Source: DATKPA01 sp051955985
Lineage (GTDB): Bacteria; Planctomycetota; Phycisphaerae; WQYP01
Reading direction: 5' to 3'
Length of the DNA: 64,000 bases
Assembly: GCA_051955985.1 (NCBI GenBank)
Contig: JBQCGD010000071.1
Location: forward strand, 1-64,000
In this document: piece by piece, positions 1 through 8,562 of the stretch
Layout: every line of letters starts with the position of its first letter
How positions within the stretch are numbered: position 1 is the stretch's first letter
Made by a program: the position numbers and the translations under genes
The notes under the pieces: model-generated
Told to the model about the DNA's origin: nothing
Databases searched by the model: none
What the model saw: the letters and a program-made list of their open reading frames with translations, nothing else

Positions 1-87
1 CACGGTTTGAAGCGGCGAGAGATGCGACATGATCAGCCGATGATACCGACGCTGCAGCCGCGACTCCGCCCCGGGTAGCGATGGCAC
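1..87 (-). CDS. Possible 5' end of a gene leaving the left edge
   Basis: An open frame on the minus strand runs from a GTG at 87 (stop at 108-106 upstream) off the window edge, giving about 29 residues beginning MPSLPGAESRLQRRY; an in-frame ATG lies at 30. There is a weak purine stretch (AGCAGG) ahead of the GTG. The fragment is too short to assign to a family and may be noncoding. It would be divergent from the ankyrin gene. Confidence 0.2.
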   Translation of the reverse strand, partial: MPSLPGAESRLQRRYHRLIMSHLSPLQTV

Positions 88-336
88 ATACCTGCTCTTC
101 TCGGCTCAGTGGACCGAAAAACTTGTGTAGATACGATTGGCTTCCACGCCGTGGGGATTATGGATGCCCGCCGCGCACCGAGGCGTTCCCGGTCTATTCA
201 GCGCTCCCATTCGTCATTCGTCCTTCGTCATTCCCCCCGGCCCTCTCCAGATCCCGACACTTTCTGCGCCCCGGACGAGGATTCGTCGCTATTCTATGGT
301 CGAGATGTAAGCACTGGAGCCCGGGGACAACGCTTC

Positions 337-1971
337 ATGGAAAATCCAATTCCAACCCGAGGGATACCCAGTAAAGCCCCTCCCTCTCATGGCATTCCGA
401 TCGCTTTATTCGTGAGCCTTGCCATCACGGGCCTCGGCGTCGCCGTCATCACACTCGCCCGTGCCCCACAGCCAAGCGGTATTGCTGAGGGCATCAACGA
501 ACTCGTCGGAGAAGCCGTTAGTTTTATTCTTTGGCTAATTTCATTCCTCATCGCCCTGCTCGCCAGCACCCACCGCCTATCGCGCATACGCAAAAATACC
601 AAAGCGGTGCTCATCGTAGTGATGGCCCTAAGCGTGATCGCTCCGCTCGGTTGTTGGATTTGGTTTCTCTGGCGGCCGACACAGGTGGAATTTGTTACAG
701 CCGTCGCCTGGGGGGACATGGCTAAAGTAAAACGCGGAGTATGGTTGGGGCTCCCCTTGAACGCGCCGGCGCCACACGCTATCAGCTTTGGCGGACGTGA
801 CCCTGGCCAAACAGCCCTTACCAGTGCCGCGAACATAGGACGGCTGGAGATCGCCCAATATTTGATCCAACGTGGTGCCAACGTAAATACGCGCGATGGC
901 CGTGGCATTTTGCCGCTAAGCGCTGCCGCGCGAGCGGGGCACCTCCCGCTGGTCGAACTGTTCCTCGCTCACGGTGCTGACGTGAACGGGATCGACAAAG
1001 GGCCGATCGGGACAGAAGCAGATGGCACCACGGCTTTGCATTGGGCGGCGCGCGGCGGTGAAGTTCAAATTGCCGAACGTCTTCTCACTTCCGGCGCTGA
1101 TCCAAACCTTCACGCAGGTCCGTACCAATACACCCCTCTGCAGGAAGCGCTTGAACCGCTCGTCGTCCACGGTGATCAACGCGCTGTCGCAAGGATCATC
1201 GCTGAACATGGCGGAAACCCTCGTGTTGCCGATTCCCAAAATCGTACACCTGCCAGCATTGCCGCCGAAAGGGGCTACGACGATGTCCTCAAGGCACTAA
1301 CCTCACATGCTGGCGCCACTCCCGCCGATCGGCTCATGGCCGCCATCGCAGCCCACGACGATGCCACCGCAATCGATCTTCTCAAACAGAATTCCGAACT
1401 CTCCCGGCGAACCTCAATGCACACGCTCCTCAATGCCGCCGTTCACGCCAGGATGAAACCTCTTACTGCCTACCTGATAAGCCACGGCGCAAACCCCGCT
1501 TCCGCCTTGGCCAGCGCCGTAGATACCCAGGATGAGGACATTCTTGTGCTGCTTTCGGACAACCAACCTGAGCGATGGAACTACGTGCTCTGGGACGCCG
1601 CAAGAGCGGGCCGTTTGTCCACAGCAGAAATCGCCGTGCGCCATGGCGCTAACCCGAAAACCCTTGTTCGCAACATCAATAAAATCAGGGAAACCCCCCT
1701 TCACGCCGCTGCCGCTGGCGGGCACCTCGATATCATCCAATTTCTCCTCGATCACGGTGCCGATGTAAATGCAGTTGACGAGGATCCTTTCAACACAAAC
1801 CCGGACACTCCCCTCGATGAAGCCGTTCTTTACAACAAACCCGATGCGCTGCGACTACTGGCCCAACACGGCGGAGTTGGACACCACCGTCCTGGCAATT
1901 CACCCGTGCTGAAGGATGCTGGCCTCACGACGAACGCCGACTACATGCGCGTCTTCGGAGATGCAAAATAA
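337..1971 (+). CDS. Ankyrin-repeat membrane protein
   Basis: This 544-residue protein has two or three N-terminal membrane segments (around residues 17-38, 52-74 and 86-110) followed by a long array of ankyrin repeats. The repeats are visible from the recurrent pattern of TAL/TPL, AA..G and LL..GAdvN, for example YLIQRGANVNTRDGRG, FLAHGADVNG and FLLDHGADVNAVDED. Ankyrin arrays mediate protein-protein contacts; here they are membrane-tethered and the partner is unknown. I chose the ATG at 337 (MENPIPTRG) because the 76 upstream in-frame residues are arginine- and proline-rich and look noncoding. No clear Shine-Dalgarno precedes it, so the start is uncertain. It has no obvious operon partner. 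Confidence 0.85.
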   Translation: MENPIPTRGIPSKAPPSHGIPIALFVSLAITGLGVAVITLARAPQPSGIAEGINELVGEAVSFILWLISFLIALLASTHRLSRIRKNTKAVLIVVMALSVIAPLGCWIWFLWRPTQVEFVTAVAWGDMAKVKRGVWLGLPLNAPAPHAISFGGRDPGQTALTSAANIGRLEIAQYLIQRGANVNTRDGRGILPLSAAARAGHLPLVELFLAHGADVNGIDKGPIGTEADGTTALHWAARGGEVQIAERLLTSGADPNLHAGPYQYTPLQEALEPLVVHGDQRAVARIIAEHGGNPRVADSQNRTPASIAAERGYDDVLKALTSHAGATPADRLMAAIAAHDDATAIDLLKQNSELSRRTSMHTLLNAAVHARMKPLTAYLISHGANPASALASAVDTQDEDILVLLSDNQPERWNYVLWDAARAGRLSTAEIAVRHGANPKTLVRNINKIRETPLHAAAAGGHLDIIQFLLDHGADVNAVDEDPFNTNPDTPLDEAVLYNKPDALRLLAQHGGVGHHRPGNSPVLKDAGLTTNADYMRVFGDAK

Positions 1972-2038
1972 GGTCAAGGGAGAAACGGCGGTCGAGCACA
2001 CAACCATCCGTCCAAACCCCTGGCTCCCCTCACATCCG

Positions 2039-2146
2039 CTCCCCATCAGCGTTCATCCGCGTCCATCCGCGGCTCCCGTCCCTCCATTCTCCCCTTCGTG
2101 GGCCTTCGTGCCTTCGTGCCCTTCGTGTTTCCCGTCCGTCCCCTCC
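2039..2146. repeat. Short-period repeats (CGTTCATCCGCG and CTTCGTG units)
   Basis: Two blocks sit here. One at about 2048-2072 carries GTTCATCCGCG / GTCCATCCGCG units; the other at about 2094-2135 carries four CTTCGTG units spaced 7-10 bases apart. They match two repeat families seen elsewhere (25.9-26.2, 54.9 and 59.6 kb). Both overlap the 3' end of the small membrane gene on the minus strand. Confidence 0.75.
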
Positions 2147-2307
2147 CGCAACTCCTCCGGCAACTCCAAAAATCCATGCGTCGCCCCCGTCTCCTTCCTC
2201 TCAATCAAATGCCCCACCCACAGCGCCAGCGTCAACCCCCCGATCACCACCACCGCCAGCAGAAAAAACGCCCCGATGATCCAGATGTAATACGCGCCGC
2301 CAAACAT
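2053..2307 (-). CDS. Small single-span membrane protein with a repeat-derived tail
   Basis: An 84-residue protein starting MFGGAYYIWIIGAFFLL, with one strong transmembrane helix (about residues 6-32) and a short LPEEL-containing segment. It starts 4 bases after the tyrA stop and has GGGAG ahead of its ATG, so it is probably co-transcribed with tyrA. Its C-terminus (KHEGHEGTKAHEGENGG) is translated from a tandem repeat of CACGAAGG-type units, one of the intergenic repeat families in this window. The natural protein may therefore end in, or have been extended by, that repeat. No function is recognised. Confidence 0.6.
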   Translation of the reverse strand: MFGGAYYIWIIGAFFLLAVVVIGGLTLALWVGHLIERKETGATHGFLELPEELREGTDGKHEGHEGTKAHEGENGGTGAADGRG

Positions 2308-2311
2308 AAAC

Positions 2312-3235
2312 TCACTCCCCCGATCCCGGGCGCCGCCGCGCCACCAGCTCATCCCGCGTCTTCTTCGCCGCAGCAATCGCCGCTCGAATCGACCCCTCGT
2401 CCCCGTTCGCCACCGCCGCCCGAAGCGCACTTAAGTCCGCGGCAAACGTGTCGATCGCATCCACCACCGCTCCACGATTCGTCAGGAAAATATCTGTCCA
2501 CATCTCCACATCACTCGAAGCCACTCGCGTCGTATCCAAAAACCCGTTCGCCACCGCCTGCAAAGCCTGCGGATCCTTCGCCGCCGCATTCACCAGTGAA
2601 AACGCCACCGCGTGCGGCAAATGACTGATCGTCGCCACCCACCGATCATGCGCCCGCGCCCCCACACGCACCGTCCGCATCCCCACCGCTTGCCACATCG
2701 CCTCCACCCTCTCCACCGCCCCCTCGTCGCTCGCCGAACCCTCAGGCCGACAAATCAGGCACACCGCCCCCTCATACAAATCCGCCCGCCCCGCCTCCGG
2801 CCCGCGCTTCTCACTCCCCGCCATCGGATGCGACCCCACAAACCACTTCCCCTTCTCCCCCAGGATCTCCTTCGCCCACCCCATCACCTCCCCCTTCGTC
2901 GACCCCACATCCGTCACCACCACGCGCCCATCGCCCGGCATGTTCCGAAGCTCTTCCAACAGACCCCGAAATTGCCGCACCGGCGCACACAAAACCACCA
3001 AATCCCGTCCAATACCCGCCCGAGACTGCACCTTTTCCGTTCCAAAACCGTCCAAAACCGTACCCAGATCCCCCCCAACCTCGTCGATCGCCCCACGCTG
3101 CAGCGCCCGTTCCACCGACAGCGACCCCGCGCGCCCCACCCCAACCACCCGCCGCGCCAGCCCGCGCGCCTTGAGCGCCAGCCCCAACGACGCCCCCAGC
3201 AACCCCACGCCAACAATCACCACCCGCTCAAACAC
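2312..3235 (-). CDS. tyrA: Prephenate/arogenate dehydrogenase
   Basis: TyrA catalyses the NAD(P)-dependent oxidative decarboxylation of prephenate or arogenate in tyrosine biosynthesis. The 307-residue protein has the N-terminal dinucleotide-binding motif VGVGLLGASLGLAL, the VVTDVGSTKGEV loop, the family signature VGSHPMAGSEKRGP, and the helical-domain histidine motif ISHLPHAVA. There is no fused chorismate mutase or ACT domain. A segment around residues 62-73 (FGTEKVQSRAG) looks like a small insertion. Substrate choice between prephenate and arogenate cannot be read by eye. Confidence 0.92.
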   Translation of the reverse strand: MFERVVIVGVGLLGASLGLALKARGLARRVVGVGRAGSLSVERALQRGAIDEVGGDLGTVLDGFGTEKVQSRAGIGRDLVVLCAPVRQFRGLLEELRNMPGDGRVVVTDVGSTKGEVMGWAKEILGEKGKWFVGSHPMAGSEKRGPEAGRADLYEGAVCLICRPEGSASDEGAVERVEAMWQAVGMRTVRVGARAHDRWVATISHLPHAVAFSLVNAAAKDPQALQAVANGFLDTTRVASSDVEMWTDIFLTNRGAVVDAIDTFAADLSALRAAVANGDEGSIRAAIAAAKKTRDELVARRRPGSGE

Positions 3236-3602
3236 AAATCCGCTCCCAACGAAAATAAGCCGTCCCGCCGAGTCTATCCCATCCCCGCACCCCCCGCCAC
3301 GCCCAAGCAGAATTCTCGCTCTATTCTCTTGACTATTCGACGCTTAAAAATAATAATCTACTACTCCTATAGGAATTGTAGGAATTCTGTGGGACCGCCA
3401 GAAAAAGGCCTGACATGCGCTCCTTCTTCCATCTTCCGTCTCTCCTGCCTCACCCGGCCACCGGCCGAATGTGTTGTTGTCGCTGAGCATTCCATACCGT
3501 CTCTGACAACACCGTAAATCTTCTCTTAACAATCACTTGCTATTCTTCCCTTGCACCGGAAATCACCGGCGTGCGAGGGAGAAGCGCACCCTGGAGAACC
3601 CC
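3236..3602. other. Intergenic region with a candidate promoter
   Basis: A 367-base gap between the divergent tyrA (minus) and the glycogen-binding-like gene (plus). It is AT-richer than its surroundings. TTGACT at 3329-3334 and TAATAA at 3351-3356 are 16 bases apart and make a plausible sigma-70 promoter for the plus-strand gene, though this implies a leader of about 240 bases. I see no RNA gene or convincing ORF in it. Confidence 0.4.
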
Positions 3603-3968
3603 ATGACCACCTACATCCCCCACACCATCCGCATCCATCTCCCCGACGCCCGCCACGTCGCCCTCGTCGGCGACTTCAACAACTGGCACACCGCCGCCCA
3701 CCCCCTCGTCGAAGTCGCCCCCGGCCTCTGGGAACGCATCATCGACCTCCCCGCCGGCAAGCACCGCTACGCCTTCTTCGTCCTCGAAGACAATCGTGTC
3801 GAACGCCTGCTCGATGCATCCAACCCCAGCGACAACCGTCCGTTACGCTCCCGCGTCGTCGCCAACGGCTCCGTCCTCTGGGTCTCCGAAAACCCGCAGA
3901 ATGCCGTCTCCATCACCCCCCACCCCGCCCTCGCCCTCCCCGCCCAGGGCCCGGCCGTCGCTGCCTGA
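3603..3968 (+). CDS. Stand-alone glycogen-binding (CBM48-like) domain protein
   Basis: A 121-residue protein consisting almost entirely of one beta-sandwich domain of the isoamylase-N / AMPK glycogen-binding type. The fold signature is clear: HVALVGDFNNWH, then PLVEVAPGLWERIIDLPAGKH, then YAFFVLEDN and a LLDASNPSDN turn. The family normally sits at the N-terminus of glycogen branching or debranching enzymes; here no catalytic domain follows. The ATG at 3603 is preceded by GGAG at 3591. It may bind glycogen or act as a regulatory subunit, but the partner is unknown. The adjacent genes give no carbohydrate context. Confidence 0.75.
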   Translation: MTTYIPHTIRIHLPDARHVALVGDFNNWHTAAHPLVEVAPGLWERIIDLPAGKHRYAFFVLEDNRVERLLDASNPSDNRPLRSRVVANGSVLWVSENPQNAVSITPHPALALPAQGPAVAA

Positions 3969-4051
3969 ACACTCACATTTCCTCCTCCGCCAGCGGACGC
4001 GTCGCACCCTTTGCGACGCGTCCGTAATTTTTGCAACCACCTGTCGTGCAA

Positions 4052-4999
4052 TCATTTACCCGTCCAATTCCAGATCATCACCCCGGGCTGATTGAAGGGG
4101 ACCGGATACCGCGCCGAAACCCCATCCGCCAGGTTCACCTGCGCGTTGGTAAACCACTCCACATGCCCATCCGCAAAGGCAATATTTCCCCCGCCGTTGT
4201 GCCGCGCGGCAAACCGCGTCGGATCCACCGCATTGGGCGTAAGTGCTTTGCCATAATTGAGATCCGTCGCCGGCAGCTCGTTCGGATTCACCCGCTTTTC
4301 CGCCACCAGCACCGCCGTCGAACTCGGCAGCAGATCCGCCAACCGCGTGATCCCGTTCCCCCGATACCGCGACGCCGGCAACCCCTTGCCATGGTAGTCG
4401 TAATCAATATTGCGAATCTTTGCGCACATCCCATACGACAAAAGCATCGGCCGCTGCTCCGTGACAAACGTCGTGTTCGCATCCGGCGGATCACTCCCGA
4501 CCGCCACGTACCCGGTCGTCATGAAATACCCGTTTTCCACCCTGTCCGAAGCGGCCCCCGCGATTGCGTCGATCGCCTCCGTGCACACAAATGCATTGTT
4601 TGCAGCAGGTAACGGCATTTTTCCGGAGGCCTGCAACGCGCTGTAGGCCGCCCCCGCCGCCAGCTTTCCCACGCCGTTGAACCACAAACCCTCATCCGTA
4701 AACCGACCCATCGCCGTCATGCGTTTGCCGTTGTTCACCGCATCCGTTCCCGTCCCGGCACTGGCGCTATCCATCGGCAACGCCCCATTGAACGCCGCCG
4801 CATACGCCGCAAACCCTTGTCCCCACGCCCTTAAGCGCGCCTGACAGACCGTGAGCCGCGCTTTGGCCCGCGCCCGCCCCAGCGACGGCACAAGGATGCC
4901 GATCAGCACCGCCAGGATCGCCACGACGACCAGCAGCTCGATCAGGGTGAACCCGCGTCCAGAACCGCGCCGATTTCGCCCAAAGTGAACAATTCCCAC
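4052..4999 (-). CDS. Prepilin-like secreted protein (N-terminal methylation motif, C-terminal ADGHVE motif)
   Basis: A 315-residue protein with a type IV prepilin N-terminus: SGRGFTLIELLVVVAILAVL, with the cleavage Gly and Glu+5 present. A long globular domain follows and ends near NIAFADGHVEWF, the hallmark C-terminal motif of the large planctomycete pseudopilin-like families. Such proteins are exported through a prepilin-peptidase pathway; their role is not established. The gene diverges from apbE. Its start lies 19 bases from one of two Fur-like palindromes, so it may be iron-regulated. Confidence 0.85.
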   Translation of the reverse strand: MGIVHFGRNRRGSGRGFTLIELLVVVAILAVLIGILVPSLGRARAKARLTVCQARLRAWGQGFAAYAAAFNGALPMDSASAGTGTDAVNNGKRMTAMGRFTDEGLWFNGVGKLAAGAAYSALQASGKMPLPAANNAFVCTEAIDAIAGAASDRVENGYFMTTGYVAVGSDPPDANTTFVTEQRPMLLSYGMCAKIRNIDYDYHGKGLPASRYRGNGITRLADLLPSSTAVLVAEKRVNPNELPATDLNYGKALTPNAVDPTRFAARHNGGGNIAFADGHVEWFTNAQVNLADGVSARYPVPFNQPGVMIWNWTGK

Positions 5000-5017
5000 G
5001 ACGAACTCCTTTCAAAA

Positions 5018-5032
5018 TGAGACTAAGTCTCA
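5018..5032. promoter_or_regulatory. Fur-like palindrome 1
   Basis: TGAGACTAAGTCTCA is a perfect 7-1-7 inverted repeat, the geometry of a Fur box, with the family core TGAtAAT changed to TGAGACT. It lies 19 bases upstream of the prepilin-like gene start, where it would cover the promoter or transcription start. An identical 15-mer lies at 5071-5085. Confidence 0.65.
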
Positions 5033-5068
5033 ACTATTTACTAGACAGAGCTCATCGCGTCAACCATA

Positions 5069-5087
5069 ATTGAGACTAAGTCTCAAT
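5069..5087. promoter_or_regulatory. Fur-like palindrome 2
   Basis: ATTGAGACTAAGTCTCAAT is an extended perfect palindrome containing the same 15-mer as the site at 5018. It sits 87 bases upstream of the apbE start. The spacing between the two sites is 53 bases, so a single regulator could control both divergent promoters. Assignment to Fur rests on the 7-1-7 shape and the ApbE/PepSY context, not on a known binding site. Confidence 0.65.
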
Positions 5088-5173
5088 ACTCCCATTTCAC
5101 CGCTTTTTTTTTGGAGGCTTCTTCTCGGTTCGCGCAACCAGTCCCTCAGTTTCTCCTTCAGCAAAGGCTCCAC

Positions 5174-6742
5174 ATGCGTTCTCCACGACGTCCCTGGCTT
5201 CTCGCCGCGGCCCTTCAGGCCGCCCTCGCTCTCCCCGGCCCCACTGTCCCCGGCGCCGAGGTTGCCTCCTTCCATTACGATCACATCCTCGGTACATCGC
5301 TGGACTTACAACTCATCGCCCCCTCGCCCGAGGTGGCGGAAGCCGCCCACCAGGCCGTCCTTGCCGAAGTGGAACGTCTCCGCGCCATTCTTTCGACGTA
5401 TGCCCCCACGACCGATATTTCCCGCCTTAACGCCGCCCCCGTCGGCCAACCCGTCAACGTCGCGCCCGAACTCTTCGAAGTGCTCCACCAATACGAACAT
5501 TGGCGGATGGAAACGGGCGGCGCCTACAACCCCGCCATTGGCGCACTCGTCAAACTCTGGAAACAAGCCCAAGTCCGGAACACCCTCCCCTCCGAAACAG
5601 CACTCTTGAAGGAAGTGAAAGCGCTCCAGCAAGCCTCCTTTACCCTCGACGCCGCCGCGGGCTCCGTCACCCGGACAATCGACCGCCCCCTCAACATCGA
5701 TTCCCTGGGCAAAGGTTTCATCGTGTCCAAAGTTGTCGCCACCGCCCGCGCCCGGGTCCCCGGCCTCCGCGGCCTCCTCGTCAACATTGGCGGCGACATC
5801 GCCACCGCCGGATACGCCATGCTGGACCGCAAAGTAAAGTGGACCCTCGCCATCGCCGACCCCACACACCCCGAGGAGAACGCCACTCCTCTGGTCACCC
5901 TCATGCTGACCGACCTAAGTGTTGCCACCTCCGGCGGATACGCCCGGGGCTACACCATCGATGGCACCACCTGCTCCCACATCCTCGATCCCCGCACCGG
6001 CAGACCAGTCGACGCAAGCGCAGATGGTACCCCTCGCAAACGCGCCATTGCCGCTGCCACCGTCATCGCCCGCGACTGCGCCACCGCCAACGCCCTCGCC
6101 ACGACCCTGTGCATCCTGACGCCCGAAGAAGGTCTCGCGCTGATCAGAAGCAATCCGGGCACCGAGTGCTTTCTCGTGCTGAAGGACGGCGCTCAGGTCC
6201 GCTCCCCGGGGTTCCGCAGGTACGAAGTTCCCCGCACGGACATCCTTGAACAGAGCGACGCAGCCAATACGGATGGTCCCCGCTGGCCCGCCGATTTCTC
6301 GGTCAGCATTCCACTCACAATTCCACCGCTGGAGGGGCGCAATGCAGAACGCCCGTACGTCGCGGTATGGATTGAAGACGAGCAGCAGCAACATGTTGCG
6401 ACACTCGCTGTTTGGGGAAATGACCGCCGCTGGCTGCAGGAAATGCCGGGCTGGTGGAAGTTCGGCCGCTGTGATTCCCGCCTCGTCGCCGCCGTCACCC
6501 GCGCCACGCGCCCTGCGGGCCAGTACAAACTCGCTTGGTCGGGCAAGGACCAGCTAGGTCGGCAAGTCCCGCCGGGTACATATCGCGTTTGTGTAGAAGT
6601 TGACTATGACCACGGCGGGCGGGTTTACCGTGGTGCCGCGATCCGATGCTACACCGAAGCTTCCGGTGCCGTGATCGAAGCCTCCGACACGTTCGGCGCT
6701 ATTTCCCTGACGTACGGCCCGCGTGCCGCGGCGGCCCGGTGA
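5174..6742 (+). CDS. apbE: FAD:protein FMN transferase fused to DUF2271
   Basis: ApbE transfers FMN covalently from FAD onto Ser/Thr of target flavoproteins outside the cytoplasmic membrane. Residues 1-28 form a signal peptide ending GPTVPGAEV. The ApbE domain (about 30-350) shows the GKGFIVSKVV segment, LLVNIGGDIATAG, the VATSGGYARGY loop and HILDPRTGRPVD. Residues from about 370 to 522 form a DUF2271 domain (PYVAVWIEDE, RWLQEMPGWWKF, RPAGQYKLAWSGKD). These two domains are more often separate genes beside a PepSY membrane protein, so this is a fusion. The downstream PepSY gene starts 2 bases after its stop. I took the ATG at 5174 because it begins the signal peptide. Confidence 0.88.
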   Translation: MRSPRRPWLLAAALQAALALPGPTVPGAEVASFHYDHILGTSLDLQLIAPSPEVAEAAHQAVLAEVERLRAILSTYAPTTDISRLNAAPVGQPVNVAPELFEVLHQYEHWRMETGGAYNPAIGALVKLWKQAQVRNTLPSETALLKEVKALQQASFTLDAAAGSVTRTIDRPLNIDSLGKGFIVSKVVATARARVPGLRGLLVNIGGDIATAGYAMLDRKVKWTLAIADPTHPEENATPLVTLMLTDLSVATSGGYARGYTIDGTTCSHILDPRTGRPVDASADGTPRKRAIAAATVIARDCATANALATTLCILTPEEGLALIRSNPGTECFLVLKDGAQVRSPGFRRYEVPRTDILEQSDAANTDGPRWPADFSVSIPLTIPPLEGRNAERPYVAVWIEDEQQQHVATLAVWGNDRRWLQEMPGWWKFGRCDSRLVAAVTRATRPAGQYKLAWSGKDQLGRQVPPGTYRVCVEVDYDHGGRVYRGAAIRCYTEASGAVIEASDTFGAISLTYGPRAAAAR

Positions 6743-6744
6743 CC

Positions 6745-7329
6745 ATGCGACCGTTTAAAAAAGAACTTATTCTCTGGACGCGCACGCTTCACATCTATCT
6801 CACGATGATGGCTGTTCTTCTGTTGTTTTTCTTTTCCATCACGGGGTTTGCGCTCAACCACGAACAGTGGTTCCAACTCAACACCGCCCGTATTTCCGAC
6901 TGGTCTGCCACCATGCCTACCGACCTCGCCGCCTCGAACGACACGCTTCAGCTCGTGGAATATCTCCGCAAAAATCAAAACGCCCGCGGCGAAGTAACCA
7001 GCGCCGACCTCCAGGACGACTCGGCCCGATTCCAACTCACCTCTCCGGGCCGGCTGACGGAATTCACCATCACTCGTGCCACCGGGGACGTTGCCATTCA
7101 CCAGGAAACGCGCAACCTCATGGCCCTGCTGACCGACCTGCACACGGCCAAACATGGCGGCGCGGTGTGGCGCCGCGTCGTTGACGCCGCAGCCATCTCG
7201 CTTTTTCTAGCAACGCTCACGGGGTTCGTGTTGTTCTGGACGCTTCCGAAGCGCCGAAGAGTGGGGATCATCGCGTTGGCTGGCGGCACGCTCGCCTGCA
7301 TGGCCATTTACATGTTCTGTGTTTCCTGA
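6745..7329 (+). CDS. PepSY-associated membrane protein
   Basis: A 194-residue protein with a first membrane helix following WTRTLHIYLTMM, a periplasmic PepSY-like domain (about 40-140), and two C-terminal helices (VVDAAAISLFLATLTGFVLFW and IIALAGGTLACMAIYMF). The HxxL..H pattern in the helices (LHIYL, TDLHTAKHGG) is what PepSY_TM proteins use to bind haem. It starts 2 bases after apbE and forms an operon with it. PepSY/DUF2271/ApbE sets are proposed to move electrons to periplasmic ferric iron or flavins; that role is inference here, supported by the Fur-like sites upstream. Confidence 0.8.
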   Translation: MRPFKKELILWTRTLHIYLTMMAVLLLFFFSITGFALNHEQWFQLNTARISDWSATMPTDLAASNDTLQLVEYLRKNQNARGEVTSADLQDDSARFQLTSPGRLTEFTITRATGDVAIHQETRNLMALLTDLHTAKHGGAVWRRVVDAAAISLFLATLTGFVLFWTLPKRRRVGIIALAGGTLACMAIYMFCVS

Positions 7330-7408
7330 GGTTTAGGGAACTCGCTCCCGCGGCGCGACGGGATGATAGAATGACGGGACTGCCTTTCGTCTCCTCGGGA
7401 CCTTTTGC

Positions 7409-8500
7409 TTGAACCACCTCACCGCCTACGGCTGGAACGCCCACTTCGCCGCCCAACTGGAGCGGGGCGAATCCGCGGACGTTGCCGCGCGCGTGATCCA
7501 GGAGCACAAAGAAGCCTACTTCGTGCATTCGGCGGCGGGGAACATCTGGGCGGAGATCTCGGGCAAGATGCGGCACGCGGGAGCGGTTCGGGCGGATTTT
7601 CCGTCGGTGGGCGATTGGGTGATGCTCCGCGGCCTGGAACATGTGCAGGAGAAGAACGCGGGAGGCCCGGTGCAGATTTACCGGATCCTGCCGCGGCGCA
7701 CGACGCTGGCGCGCCGGCTGGAGGCGGACGAGCAGATTCTCGCCACGAACGTGGATGTCGCCTTTTTGGGGACCTCGCTCAATGAAAACTTCAACCTGCG
7801 CCGGCTCGAACGGTACCTGACGCTGGCCCGCGAGTCCGGCGCCCAGCCGGTGATCCTTCTCACGAAGGCGGACCTGTGCGAAGAAAAGCAGCCGCTGATT
7901 GAAGAGGTCGCCGCAGTTGCCGCGGGGGCGCCGATCCACCCGATCAGCGTGGTCACGGGTGAAGGGATGGAGCAGGTTCGGAATTATCTCCAGCCGGGCA
8001 CGACGAGCGTCATTCTCGGCAGCTCGGGCATCGGCAAATCGACGCTCGTCAACTATCTCGCGGATGCTGACATCCAGGACATGATGGAAGCTCGGGACTT
8101 CGATGATAAAGGGCGCCACTGCACGACCTTCCGGCATCTTGTCCGCACGCCGACGGGCGGGCTCATTATCGACACGCCGGGCCTGCGCGGGCTCTCGCTG
8201 GGTGAGGCGACCGATGCCCTTATCTCGACGTTCGCCGATGTCGAAGCGCTTGCGAGTTCGTGCCGCTTCAGCAACTGCCAGCACGACACGGAGCCGGGTT
8301 GCGCGATCAAGGCAGCGCTCGAGTCGAACACACTCGATCCGGAGCGGCTTGACAGCTATCTCAAATTGCAGCGCGAAGTGACGGCGATGGCCCAGCGGGA
8401 GAACCGCATTGCCGAACGGAAACAGAAGAAGCTTGAAAAGAAATCAAACGCGCAGCGGGAAAAGCGCGAGCAAAAGGGCTGGCACAAACATCGCAGGTGA
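7409..8500 (+). CDS. rsgA: Small-subunit ribosome biogenesis GTPase RsgA
   Basis: RsgA is a circularly permuted GTPase that helps mature the 30S subunit. The 363-residue protein has an N-terminal OB fold (about 1-100), G4 as LLTKADL, then G1 as LGSSGIGKSTLVN and G3 as IIDTPGLRG in the permuted order. The C-terminal zinc region has C-x6-C-x(7)-C-type residues in SSCRFSNCQHDTEPGCA. The tail is very basic (KQKKLEKKSNAQREKREQ), suited to rRNA contact. Translation appears to start at a TTG, which gives the typical MNHLTAYGWN beginning; no better start exists. Confidence 0.93.
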   Translation: MNHLTAYGWNAHFAAQLERGESADVAARVIQEHKEAYFVHSAAGNIWAEISGKMRHAGAVRADFPSVGDWVMLRGLEHVQEKNAGGPVQIYRILPRRTTLARRLEADEQILATNVDVAFLGTSLNENFNLRRLERYLTLARESGAQPVILLTKADLCEEKQPLIEEVAAVAAGAPIHPISVVTGEGMEQVRNYLQPGTTSVILGSSGIGKSTLVNYLADADIQDMMEARDFDDKGRHCTTFRHLVRTPTGGLIIDTPGLRGLSLGEATDALISTFADVEALASSCRFSNCQHDTEPGCAIKAALESNTLDPERLDSYLKLQREVTAMAQRENRIAERKQKKLEKKSNAQREKREQKGWHKHRR

Positions 8501-8562
8501 CCTGTTCAGAAGCCAGGGAAGAAGCCGGTGGTGATTGGAAAAACGTTGCTGCCGGGGTGCGT

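Noticed and set aside
3344..3532. 62-codon minus-strand ORF between tyrA and the CBM48-like gene
   Set aside because: No ribosome binding site, no hydrophobic or known pattern, and it overlaps the likely promoter region.
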